64,000 nucleotides of DNA from Melaminivora sp034675505 (GTDB taxonomy: Bacteria > Pseudomonadota > Gammaproteobacteria > Burkholderiales > Burkholderiaceae_C): the NCBI GenBank assembly GCA_034675505.1, contig JAUCDD010000018.1, forward strand, positions 124,001 through 188,000, written 5' to 3'. The notes below the pieces were generated by a model. It had not been told where the DNA came from, did no database searches, and saw nothing but the letters and a program-made list of their open reading frames with translations. The position numbers and the translations under genes were made by a program. Below are positions 28,201 through 35,917 of this stretch, piece by piece (position 1 is the first letter of the stretch; each line of letters begins with the position of its first letter).

Positions 28201-29409
28201 TCAGATGCCCAGCACCTTGGCCACGTAGTCGGCATCCTTGTCGCCGCGGCCCGACAGGTTGATGAGGATGTGCTGGTCATTGGGCAAGCCCGGCGCCACG
28301 CGCATGGCCCAGGCGACGGCGTGCGCGCTTTCCAGCGCCGGGATGATGCCCTCCACGCGCGACAGCCGCATGAAGGCGTCCAGCGTCTCCTGGTCGCTGG
28401 CGACCTCGTACTGCACGCGGCCCAGGTCCTTCAGGTAGCTGTGCTGCGGGCCGATGCCGGGGTAGTCCAGGCCCGAGGCGATGCTGTGCACGGCAGCGGG
28501 CTCGCCCTGGTCGTTCTCCAGCACATAGCACTTCATGCCGTGGATTTCGCCGGGCTTGCCCATGGTCAGCGTGGCGGCGTGGCGGCCGGGCTTGTCCGTG
28601 CCTTCGCCGGCGGGCTCGACGCCGACCAGCTTGACCTGTTCGTCGTTCAGGAAGGCCGTGAAGATGCCCATGGCATTGGAGCCGCCGCCCACGCAGGCCG
28701 CGACGTAGTGCGGCAGGCGGCCGTGCCTGGCCTGGAACTGCTCGCGCGCCTCGCGCCCGACGATGGACTGGAAGTCGCGCACCATCATGGGAAACGGGTG
28801 CGGCCCGACCACCGAGCCGATGGCGTACAGGTAGTCCTGCGGGTTGTTCAGGTATTCCTCGAAGGCGCTGTCCACGGCCTCCTTGAGCGTTGCCGCGCCT
28901 CGCGTCACCGGCACCAGCTTGGTGCCCAGGATGCGCATCTTGGTGACGTTGGGGTGTTCCTTCTCGATGTCCACCTGGCCCATGTGGATCTCGCAGGGGA
29001 TGCCCACCAGTGCGCAGGCCGTGGCCAGCGCCACGCCGTGCTGGCCGGCGCCGGTCTCGGCAATCACTTTCTTCTTGCCCATGAACCTGGCCAGCAGCGC
29101 CTCGCCCAGGCAGTGGTTGATCTTGTGCGCGCCGGTGTGGTTCAGGTCCTCGCGCTTGAGGTGGATCTGCGCGCCGCCCAGCTGGTCCGATAGGCGCCGG
29201 GCGTGGAAGATCGGGCTGGGCCGGCCCACGTAGTCGGCAAACAGCTGCGCCAGCTCGTCCTGGAAGTCCTGCCGCTTGGTGATCTCGGCGTAGGCGGCGT
29301 TGATGTCGTCCATCGCTGCTTTCAGGTGCGGCGGCACGAGCTGGCCGCCGTAGGGGCCGAAGAAACCGGCGGCATCGGGCATGGGGGCGAACGTGGGCTG
29401 TTGGCTCAT
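28201..29409 (-). CDS. trpB: Tryptophan synthase beta-chain-like protein, stand-alone type
   Basis: A PLP enzyme that joins indole and serine to make tryptophan. The PLP lysine is K96 in NHTGAHKINHC. Also present are AETGAGQHGVALATA, the CVGGGSNAMGIF phosphate loop and a PALESAHAVAWAM C-terminal segment. It begins GFFGPYGGQLVPPHLKAAMDD, unlike the usual TrpB start of the FGEFGGQYVPE type, and has HKINH in place of HKINN. No trpA or trpF is beside it, so this is probably a second, unpaired TrpB. Length 402 residues, start ATG 29409. Confidence 0.87.
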   Translation of the reverse strand: MSQQPTFAPMPDAAGFFGPYGGQLVPPHLKAAMDDINAAYAEITKRQDFQDELAQLFADYVGRPSPIFHARRLSDQLGGAQIHLKREDLNHTGAHKINHCLGEALLARFMGKKKVIAETGAGQHGVALATACALVGIPCEIHMGQVDIEKEHPNVTKMRILGTKLVPVTRGAATLKEAVDSAFEEYLNNPQDYLYAIGSVVGPHPFPMMVRDFQSIVGREAREQFQARHGRLPHYVAACVGGGSNAMGIFTAFLNDEQVKLVGVEPAGEGTDKPGRHAATLTMGKPGEIHGMKCYVLENDQGEPAAVHSIASGLDYPGIGPQHSYLKDLGRVQYEVASDQETLDAFMRLSRVEGIIPALESAHAVAWAMRVAPGLPNDQHILINLSGRGDKDADYVAKVLGI

Positions 29410-29522
29410 GGTGCGGGGATGGAGGTTGGCGGTTGATGGAGAAACGAAGCTGCGGCGTGGACCACGCCGCGCCAGCGATTGTGGCCGCGAACGCGCCGCC
29501 TGCCGCCGGCCCGCAGGCCGCG

Positions 29523-29870
29523 TCAACGCTGCGGGGACGGGCCGCCGTAGGCCCGCTCCACGCGTGCGATGCGAATCTCGTAGTGCGCGTACCAGCCGCT
29601 GCGGCCGCGCTCCTGCGCCACCAGGTGCTCGGCGTGCTGCTTCCACGCGGCAACCGCCTCGGCGCTGGACCAGTACGAGACGGTGATGCCCGCGCCGTCG
29701 GCGCCGCGCGCGCTTTCGGCGCCCAGGTAGCCCGGCTGCTGGCTGGCCAGCTGCGCCATGCGTTCGGCCATGGCGCCGTAGCCGTGGTCGCCTGCGGTGC
29801 GTTGCGAGGAGAAGATGACCGCGTAATACGGCGGCTCGGGGGTGGCGGCAAAGAAGTCGGCAGGGGTCAT
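29523..29870 (-). CDS. Antibiotic biosynthesis monooxygenase-like (ABM) domain protein
   Basis: A 115-residue ferredoxin-like fold protein. It has YYAVIFSSQRTAGDHGYG at the N-terminus, then the family pattern MAERMAQLASQQPGYLGAES, and ends with a SYWSSAEAVAAWKQHAEHL motif. ABM proteins are small dimeric oxygenases or ligand-binding folds, often of unknown substrate. It sits 36 bases upstream of an SDR stop on the same strand and 113 bases upstream of trpB. Nothing indicates its natural substrate. Confidence 0.8.
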   Translation of the reverse strand: MTPADFFAATPEPPYYAVIFSSQRTAGDHGYGAMAERMAQLASQQPGYLGAESARGADGAGITVSYWSSAEAVAAWKQHAEHLVAQERGRSGWYAHYEIRIARVERAYGGPSPQR

Positions 29871-29906
29871 GGCAGCGGGCAGCGGGCAGCGGTAGGGCAG
29901 GGCGGG

Positions 29907-30749
29907 CTATTTCACCACCGTGCGGGTGCCCTGCGCCAGGCTGCGGCGCACCAGCGCGCGGCTGGCCCAGCGCATGGGCGCCGGCAGGATGCGGTTCAGC
30001 CAGGCGGTGGCGCGGGCGCGCAGCCCCGCCGTGACCATGAAGCGCCGCCGCGCGATGCCGCGCAGCATGTCCCGGCAGGCCGGGCCGGCTTCCATGACGC
30101 CCGGCATTTCCGCCAGCAAGCGGGTCGTGGGGTGCTCGACCTGCTGCTCGTGCGCCACCATGGGCGTGTGGATGACGCCGGGGCAGCACACGCTGACGTC
30201 GATTCCCAGCGGCAGCAGGTCCAGGTCCAGCGCACGCGCCAGGCCCACCACGCCGAACTTGGATGCGCCATAGGCGGCGTAGCCATAGTTGCCCACCAGC
30301 CCGGCCAGCGACGCCACCAGCACCAGATGCCCGCCGGGGCGCAGGTGGCGGGCGGCGACGGCTGCCGTGTTGCGCGAGCCGACCAGGTTGACCTGCACCA
30401 CGCGGGCGAAATCGCTGGCGGCCAGGTTGGGGAAGGGTGCGGAGATGAGGATGCCGGCCGAGTTGATGACCAGGTCGGGCGCGCCGATGTCCTGCTGGGC
30501 CTGGGCAAAGGCGGTGGCCAGGGCGGCCTCGTCGGTCACGTCGGCGGCGTAGCTGGCAAAGCGCTGCGGCCCGCTGGGCGCCGCAGCGGCGCGCAGCTCA
30601 TCCACCACCTGCGGCGCCAGTCGCCGGTTGAAGATGGCGATGCTGGCGCCTTCGCGCGCCAGCAGCAGGGCGAACTCGCGGCCGATGCCGCTGGCGCCGC
30701 CGGTGATGAAGGCGGTGCGCGGGGCGGTGTGCTTCCAGGGGTAGGGCAT
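29907..30749 (-). CDS. SDR-family oxidoreductase
   Basis: A 280-residue classical SDR. NAD(P) motif FITGGASGIGREFALLL, NSAG in place of NNAG, and active site YAAYGASKFGVVGLA with Ser in LVASLAGLVG. The C-terminal ~40 residues are basic and amphipathic (MRWASRALVRRSLAQGTRT), which suggests membrane contact. Start ATG 30749 gives MPYPWKHTAPRTAFITGG. Substrate unknown; the nearby GMC oxidoreductase and aldehyde dehydrogenase suggest alcohol or lipid catabolism. Confidence 0.84.
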   Translation of the reverse strand: MPYPWKHTAPRTAFITGGASGIGREFALLLAREGASIAIFNRRLAPQVVDELRAAAAPSGPQRFASYAADVTDEAALATAFAQAQQDIGAPDLVINSAGILISAPFPNLAASDFARVVQVNLVGSRNTAAVAARHLRPGGHLVLVASLAGLVGNYGYAAYGASKFGVVGLARALDLDLLPLGIDVSVCCPGVIHTPMVAHEQQVEHPTTRLLAEMPGVMEAGPACRDMLRGIARRRFMVTAGLRARATAWLNRILPAPMRWASRALVRRSLAQGTRTVVK

Positions 30750-30789
30750 GGGGAGCTTTCTCGCTGTAACGGATACGGGATTCTTTTCT

Positions 30790-30810
30790 CCCTCCCCCTC
30801 TGGGGGAGGG
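30790..30810. repeat. REP-like palindrome
   Basis: CCCTCCCCC-TCT-GGGGGAGGG is a perfect nine-base stem with a three-base loop, followed by CCGGGGTGGGGG. A second, weaker relative follows near 30870-30900. It resembles the element at 46252-46272. It lies between two minus-strand genes and may act as a transcript-end or mRNA-stability element. Confidence 0.7.
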
Positions 30811-30915
30811 CCGGGGTGGGGGCCAGCCGCGCGCGAATGTCCCGCCTTGGCGTCCAGTGCCAGCCGGCCCCCATCCCCGCCTTCCCCCAGGGGTGGAAGG
30901 AGCAACAGCCAGGGG

Positions 30916-32541
30916 TCAGGCTGGCGCCCAGCTCCAATCCTGCTTGATCATGTCTGCCCCCTTCTCGCCGATCATGATGGACGGCGCCATGGTGTTGCCG
31001 CCGACGATGGCCGGCATGATGGAGCTGTCCACCACGCGCAGGCCCTGCAGGCCGTGCACGCGCAGCCGGGCATCGACCACCGCATCGCGCGCGTCTCGTC
31101 CCATGCGGCAGCTGCCCACCGGGTGGTAGTTGGTGCCGGCCACGCGGCGGGCGAACTGCTCCCAGTCGGCATCGCTCTTGCATTGCGCGGTGCGCAGGTC
31201 GCGCCGCACCAGGCTGCCCAGGGCGCGGCTTTGCATCACGATGGCATGCGTGCGCTTGATGCCCTCGACCATGGTGCGCATGTCCTGCTCGTGCGAGAAA
31301 TAGTTGAACTGCACCTGCGGCGCGGCCAGCGCATCCCGGCTGGCCAGGCGCACCGTGCCGCGGCTCTTGGGGTGCAGCAGCAGCACGTGCACAGACAGGC
31401 CGTGCTTGGTGAACACGTCGCGCCCGTGGTTCATGGCCAGCGCGATGACGAACTCGTACTGGATCTCGGGCATGGGCGAGTCGGGCGCCAGGCTCATGAA
31501 GCCGGTGACCTCGGCGAAGTTGGTGGCGCACAGGCCCGTGCCGTGCTGCTTCCATTCGGCCCAGGCGGCGCGCAGCCGGCGCGCGGTGATGGGCGACAGC
31601 GCCAGCAGGTTCGGGTTGGCCGGGATGTGAAAGCCCAGGATCACGTCCACGTGGTCCTGCAAATGCTTGCCCACCGCCGGCAGCGCCTGCACCACCGGGA
31701 TGCCCAGGGGCGCGAGCCAGGCCGGGTCGCCCACGCCCGACAGCTGCAGCAGCTTGGCCGACAGGATGCCGCCGCCGGCGACGATGACCTCCTTGGTGCA
31801 GCGCAGCACGCGCTGGCGGCCGCCCTGGCGCACCTCCACGCCCACGGCGCGCCGGCCGTCGAACACGATGCGCGTGCATTGCGTGTCGCACAGCAGGTGG
31901 AAGTTCTCGCGCACGCCCAGCAGCGGGTGGACGTAGGCCTTGGCCGTGCCGTAGCGCACGCCGTCCTTCATGCAGACCTGGGTCGGGCGCACGCCCTCCT
32001 GGCTGGTGCCGTTCAGGTCCGGGTTGCGGCGGATGCCGGATTCCTCGCAGGCCTGCATGCACAGCTCCTGGAAGGGGTTGCCGCTGCGCACTTCCTCCAC
32101 CCACATGGGCCCGTCGGTGCCGTGCAGCGGATCGGCGCGGAAGGTCTGGTTGTTCTCCGATTTCTTGAAGTACGGCAGCACGCTGTCCCAGTCCCAGCCG
32201 GGGTTGCCCTCGGCCGCCCAGCCGTCGTAGTCCTTGCGGTTGCCGCGCATGTACATCAGCGTGTTGATGCTGGAGCCGCCGCCCAGCCCGCGGCCCAGCG
32301 GGTGGTAGCTGCGCTGGCCGTTCAGGCCCGCCTCGGGCTCGGTCTTCAAGCCGTAGTTGTTGCTGCTCCTGCGCGGGCCCAGCGCCAGCGCGCCCAGCGC
32401 CAGGTTGTCGCCCAGCAGGCCGCGCCGGTCGGGGCCGGCTTCGAGCAGGGCCACCTGGCAGCCGGGCGTCTCGCTCAGGCGTGCGGCCACGGCGCAGCCG
32501 GCAGCGCCGCCGCCGATGACGATGAAATCGAAGGTCTGCAT
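30916..32541 (-). CDS. GMC-family FAD-dependent oxidoreductase (choline/alcohol dehydrogenase-like)
   Basis: A 541-residue flavoenzyme. FAD motif DFIVIGGGAAGCAVAARLSE at the N-terminus, GMC signature 1 near GRGLGGGSSINTLMYMRGN, then GGILSAKLLQLSGVG (signature 2 type). The catalytic His is in GTNYHPVGSCRMG, with an Asn in VGGNTMAPSIM. The pattern matches choline dehydrogenase or alkanol dehydrogenase relatives. ATG 32541 (MQTFDFIV) is chosen; ATG 32571 would add ten residues. The adjacent aldehyde dehydrogenase on the same strand suggests oxidation of an alcohol to an acid. Confidence 0.87.
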   Translation of the reverse strand: MQTFDFIVIGGGAAGCAVAARLSETPGCQVALLEAGPDRRGLLGDNLALGALALGPRRSSNNYGLKTEPEAGLNGQRSYHPLGRGLGGGSSINTLMYMRGNRKDYDGWAAEGNPGWDWDSVLPYFKKSENNQTFRADPLHGTDGPMWVEEVRSGNPFQELCMQACEESGIRRNPDLNGTSQEGVRPTQVCMKDGVRYGTAKAYVHPLLGVRENFHLLCDTQCTRIVFDGRRAVGVEVRQGGRQRVLRCTKEVIVAGGGILSAKLLQLSGVGDPAWLAPLGIPVVQALPAVGKHLQDHVDVILGFHIPANPNLLALSPITARRLRAAWAEWKQHGTGLCATNFAEVTGFMSLAPDSPMPEIQYEFVIALAMNHGRDVFTKHGLSVHVLLLHPKSRGTVRLASRDALAAPQVQFNYFSHEQDMRTMVEGIKRTHAIVMQSRALGSLVRRDLRTAQCKSDADWEQFARRVAGTNYHPVGSCRMGRDARDAVVDARLRVHGLQGLRVVDSSIMPAIVGGNTMAPSIMIGEKGADMIKQDWSWAPA

Positions 32542-32593
32542 GCCTGTTTTCTGCCTTTTTGGGTCGTTCAAGCCTCTTGCCGGCGTGTTTCAA

Positions 32594-32620
32594 CGATAGT
32601 TTGCTATCAATTTTGAAAAA
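32594..32620. repeat. Short TAGCTA-type repeat remnant
   Basis: GATAGTTTGCTATCAATTTT lies between the aldehyde dehydrogenase and GMC genes. GATAG...CTATC forms a five-base inverted repeat. It resembles the core of the other repeats but lacks the GCCGGC portion. Confidence 0.4.
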
Positions 32621-32627
32621 TGTGCCG

Positions 32628-34070
32628 TCAAGACTTCATGCGCGTCATCAGGTCCAGGATGCGCTGGGCCCTGCCCCGGTAGGGCGGCATGAACAGGTCC
32701 AGCGCCCGCCAGGGCCCCTGGCGGAAGACCGGGCGCAGTTTGGAGAACGTGAGGAAGCCCTCGTAGCCGTGGTAGTGGCCCATGCCGCTGGTGCCGCTGC
32801 CGCCGAACGGCAGGTCGTGCATGCCGGCATGCACCAGCGATTCGTTGATGCCCACGCCGCCGGAGATGGTGCGCTCCAGGTAGAGCTGCTGCTCGCGCCG
32901 GTCGTCGCTGTACAGGTACAGCGCCAGCGGCCGGGGGCGGGCGCCGATGTAGTCCAGCACCTGCTGCGGCTCGCGGTAGGTGAGGATGGGCAGCAGCGGC
33001 CCGAAGATCTCGCGCTGCATGACCAGCATGTCGTCCGTGGCGCCGACCACCGCCTCCAGCGGCATCAGGCGCCGGCGGGGGTCGCCCTGCTGCCCGCCGC
33101 ACAGGTTGACCAGGCGCGCGCCCTTGTCCAGCGCGTCCTGGCGGGCGTGCTGCAGGCGCTCGTACTGGCGCGAATCGATGATGGCGGTGTAGTCGCCGCC
33201 CGTGATGTCGGGGTAGCGGCGCGTGGCCACGGCCTGCGCCTCGCGCAGGAATTCCTCGACCTGCCCCTCGGGCAGGAACAGGTAGTCCACCGTGGTGCAG
33301 ACCTGGCCGGCGTTGATCATCTTGGCCCACAGCACCCGCTCGGCGGCCTTCTTCATCGAATAGCCGAGGGCCACCACGGCCGGGGACTTGCCGCCCAGCT
33401 CCAGCGTCACGGGCGTCAGGTTGCGCGCGGCGCTGGCCATCACCGCGCGGCCGGTGGCGGGCGAGCCGGTGAAGAACAGGTGGTCGAACGGCAGCTGCGT
33501 GAAGGCCGGGCCGCGCCCGCCGCCGTCCTCGAAGAACGCCAGCTTGTCGCGCGCAAAGTATTTGGGCACCAGCTGCTGGAACAGCGCCGCCGTGTGCGCC
33601 GAGTTCTCGCTCATCTTGACCATCGCCCGGTTGCCCGCCGCCAGCGCGCACACCAGCGGCTGCAGCGCCATCGCCACGGGAAAGTTCCACGGCACCACGA
33701 TGCCCACCACGCCCACAGGCTGCGGGAAGGTCCAGGCGCTGGCCAGGGGGAACTGGGTGACGTCCAGTTTGCGCCGCTCGCGGCGCATCCAGCGGCGCAG
33801 GTGGCGGATGGCGTGCAGGCAGGCGTCCATGACCTGGAGCAGCTCGGTGGCGCGCGTCTCGAAGGCGCTGCGGCAGCCGAAGTCGGCATTCACGGCGGCG
33901 ACGAAGGCGTCCTGGTTCTCGGCCACCAGGCGGTGCAGCGCGCGCAGGTCGGCCGCGCGCTGCTGGCGCGTGGGGCTGGGCTGGGCGCGCCAGGCGGCCT
34001 GCTGCAGAGCGAGGCAGTCGGTGAATTCGGCAGGCATGTCCAGCGCGGCCAGGGGCGGGGGTGCGTTCAT
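32628..34070 (-). CDS. Aldehyde dehydrogenase (coniferyl-aldehyde dehydrogenase type)
   Basis: A 480-residue NAD(P)-dependent enzyme of the CalB-type branch. Motifs: GIVVPWNFPVAMALQPLV (coenzyme site), TLELGGKSPAVV with the catalytic Glu, and NAGQVCTTVDY with the catalytic Cys, then a PFGGSGTSGMGHYHGYEGF end. The C-terminal part has the short tail of class-3-like enzymes. It lies 86 bases downstream of the GMC oxidoreductase start in transcription order reversed, so the order is ALDH first, then GMC. The AraC regulator diverges from it, and probably controls both. Confidence 0.85.
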   Translation of the reverse strand: MNAPPPLAALDMPAEFTDCLALQQAAWRAQPSPTRQQRAADLRALHRLVAENQDAFVAAVNADFGCRSAFETRATELLQVMDACLHAIRHLRRWMRRERRKLDVTQFPLASAWTFPQPVGVVGIVVPWNFPVAMALQPLVCALAAGNRAMVKMSENSAHTAALFQQLVPKYFARDKLAFFEDGGGRGPAFTQLPFDHLFFTGSPATGRAVMASAARNLTPVTLELGGKSPAVVALGYSMKKAAERVLWAKMINAGQVCTTVDYLFLPEGQVEEFLREAQAVATRRYPDITGGDYTAIIDSRQYERLQHARQDALDKGARLVNLCGGQQGDPRRRLMPLEAVVGATDDMLVMQREIFGPLLPILTYREPQQVLDYIGARPRPLALYLYSDDRREQQLYLERTISGGVGINESLVHAGMHDLPFGGSGTSGMGHYHGYEGFLTFSKLRPVFRQGPWRALDLFMPPYRGRAQRILDLMTRMKS

Positions 34071-34124
34071 GGCGGAACCTCTCGTGGGCAAGGCGCCATG
34101 GTCGCGCAGACGGGCCGCCAGGTC

Positions 34125-34152
34125 TTGACAATTCGCGACAATAATTTGGCAT
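34125..34152 (+). promoter_or_regulatory. Candidate promoter in the AraC/aldehyde dehydrogenase divergent region
   Basis: A perfect TTGACA lies at 34125-34130, with a weak -10 TGGCAT at 34147-34152 (16-base spacer) facing the AraC gene. Two TTCGCGACAA/TTCCACGACAA-like motifs nearby (34132-34141 and 34152-34162) could be direct repeats for the regulator. The region between the two starts is about 135 bases. Confidence 0.4.
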
Positions 34153-34205
34153 TCCACGACAAGCCCTGCCCGGGTTTTCCCTTTTTTTCTCTCCCATCGG
34201 CCGCC

Positions 34206-35234
34206 ATGACTGTCCTCGTCCGCTCCGCAGCGCTGTCCGGCCTGGACACGCTGGCCGCCCACCTGCGCCTGGACCTGCCCGCCCTGCTGCAGCGCTTCGG
34301 CCTGCCGGGGCAGGCGCTGCGCGAGCCGGACCTGCCCGTCTCCTACCAGTCCTTCATCAACCTGCTGGAGCACTGCGCGCACGCCGGCCGCTGCCCGGAC
34401 CTGGGCCTGCGCCTGGCGCAGATGCAGGGCATCGGCGTGCTGGGCCCCGTCGCGGTGCTGCTGCGCCATGCGGCCACCGTGGGCGACGCGCTGGCGCTGG
34501 CCTCGCGCTACCTGTTCGTACACAGCCCGGCGCTGCGCCTGGCCACGCAGGCCGTGCCGGGCCGGCCGCAGGAGGTGGACCTGGTGTTCGCCCTCGACGG
34601 CGCGGCGCTCACGCCGCGCCCGCAGGTCATCGGACTGTCGCTGGGCATCATCTGCCAGGGGCTGGCGGCGCTGACGGGCGGGCGCGCCCAGCCGGTGCAG
34701 GTGGCGCTGCCCCATGCGCCGGTGGCGCAGCCCGCCGCCTACCGCCAGTCCTATGGCTGCGCGGTGGTGTTTGGCGCTGCGGCGGCCGCCGTGCGCCTGG
34801 CCCAGGCCGACCTGCAGCTGGTGCTGACGGAGAACGACCCGCAGGTCAAGGCGCTGGCCCTGGGCTACCTGGAGCAGTTGGCCGGCAGCGCCCGCGCGCC
34901 GGTATCGAGCCAGGTGCGCGGCCTGGTGCGCAACCTGCTGGCCGCCGGCCGCGCCGGGCAGGGGGACATCGCCAGCGCCCTGTCCATGCACCCGCGCACG
35001 CTGCAGCGGCGCCTGCAGGAGGAGGGCACGACCTTTGCGCAGCTGGTGGACGAGGTGCGGCGCACGCAGTTCCAGGCGCTGGTCGCCATGCCCGGCGGCC
35101 CCAGCCTGACGCAGATCGCGCACGTCCTGGGGTATGCCGAGGCGTCGGTGCTGACGCGCAGCTGCCAGCGCTGGTTCGGCGCGGCGCCATCGCAGCTGCG
35201 GGGCGGCGGGATGCGGCAGGAGGCGCTGGCGTGA
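34206..35234 (+). CDS. AraC-family transcriptional regulator (OruR/ArgR-like branch)
   Basis: A 342-residue regulator with an N-terminal ligand-type domain of the Arabinose_bd group (LDTLAAHLRLDLPALLQRFG and GPVAVLLRHAATVGDALALAS) and a C-terminal HTH pair (DIASALSMHPRTLQRRLQEE, then LTQIAHVLGYAEASVLTRSC). This domain layout is typical of regulators controlling alcohol, aldehyde or amino-acid catabolic operons. It diverges from the aldehyde dehydrogenase and GMC genes, which are the most likely targets. Confidence 0.88.
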   Translation: MTVLVRSAALSGLDTLAAHLRLDLPALLQRFGLPGQALREPDLPVSYQSFINLLEHCAHAGRCPDLGLRLAQMQGIGVLGPVAVLLRHAATVGDALALASRYLFVHSPALRLATQAVPGRPQEVDLVFALDGAALTPRPQVIGLSLGIICQGLAALTGGRAQPVQVALPHAPVAQPAAYRQSYGCAVVFGAAAAAVRLAQADLQLVLTENDPQVKALALGYLEQLAGSARAPVSSQVRGLVRNLLAAGRAGQGDIASALSMHPRTLQRRLQEEGTTFAQLVDEVRRTQFQALVAMPGGPSLTQIAHVLGYAEASVLTRSCQRWFGAAPSQLRGGGMRQEALA

Positions 35235-35246
35235 CCCTAAAAGGGG

Positions 35247-35366
35247 CTACGCAGGCGTGAACGGGTTCAGGACCTGCTGGCCCAGGGCGCGGAAATCGGC
35301 CTCGTTGCCGGTGACTATCTTCAGGCCGTGGACCTGGGCGTTGGCTGCGATCATGGAACGTTCGTA
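35247..35366 (-). pseudogene. VapC-type PIN toxin, C-terminal remnant
   Basis: The minus strand encodes MIAANAQVHGLKIVTGNEAD and ends in LNPFTPA, which resembles the last third of VapC PIN-domain ribonucleases (D-x-MIAA and T-x-N/G-x-E motifs). The N-terminal two thirds with the first acidic residues are missing, and the Asp normally before MIAA is Ser. No vapB antitoxin is next to it. This is a relic of a toxin-antitoxin module, truncated where the 35.4 kb plus-strand region begins. Confidence 0.65.
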
Positions 35367-35471
35367 CCCCGAGCCTGCCCTTGAAGCGGCTCGGTGAAGG
35401 TCATCGATATTTACCGCAACCCTCTTGAAAACATCCATGTACCATCCAATTGGATTCCAACAGGATGTTTT

Positions 35472-35885
35472 ATGGCAACCACCACCAGCACCCCCCGCGC
35501 CAGCGATACCGAAAAAATCACCATCAACCTGGGCTACATCGACCTGGGCCAGATCGACCTGCTGGTGGCCGAGGGCTTCTATACCAACCGCAGCGACTTC
35601 ATCCGCACGGCGATCCGCAGCCACCTGGGCACGCACGGCGAGGCGCTGCGCCAGGTCGTGGCGCGCAAGATGCTGGTGCTGGGCCTACAGCACTTCACGG
35701 CGGCTGACCTCGCCCGGGTGCAGGCTGCCGGCGAGACATTGCAAATCCGCGTGCTGGGCCTGGCCAGCATCGCGCCGGACGTGCCGGCCCAGCTGGCTGC
35801 CGACACCATCGAATCCATCACCGTGCTGGGCGCGCTCCATGCCAGCCCCGCCGTCCGGGCCGCGCTGGCCGGGCGCATCCACTAG
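35472..35885 (+). CDS. CopG-like ribbon-helix-helix protein
   Basis: A 137-residue protein. Residues ~17-50 fit a ribbon-helix-helix DNA-binding domain (EKITINLGYIDLGQIDLLVA followed by YTNRSDFIRTAIRSHL). The C-terminal half (from about 80) is not recognised but appears structured. ATG 35472 (MATTTSTP) is preferred; the upstream ATG 35394 would add 26 unlikely residues. It is followed, after 32 bases, by a PHB-depolymerase-type esterase, so it may regulate that gene. Confidence 0.75.
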   Translation: MATTTSTPRASDTEKITINLGYIDLGQIDLLVAEGFYTNRSDFIRTAIRSHLGTHGEALRQVVARKMLVLGLQHFTAADLARVQAAGETLQIRVLGLASIAPDVPAQLAADTIESITVLGALHASPAVRAALAGRIH

Positions 35886-35917
35886 CGCCTCGCGCGCTGC
35901 AAGAAACGATCACCTGT

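Noticed and set aside
30748..32616. 622-codon ORF antisense to the GMC oxidoreductase
   Set aside because: Composition is His/Ala/Gln-rich low-complexity, while the opposite strand has clear GMC motifs.
35394..35471. Upstream ATG for the ribbon-helix-helix gene
   Set aside because: The added 26 residues (MKVIDIYRNPLENIHV and on) have no family support, and ATG 35472 starts the conserved part.
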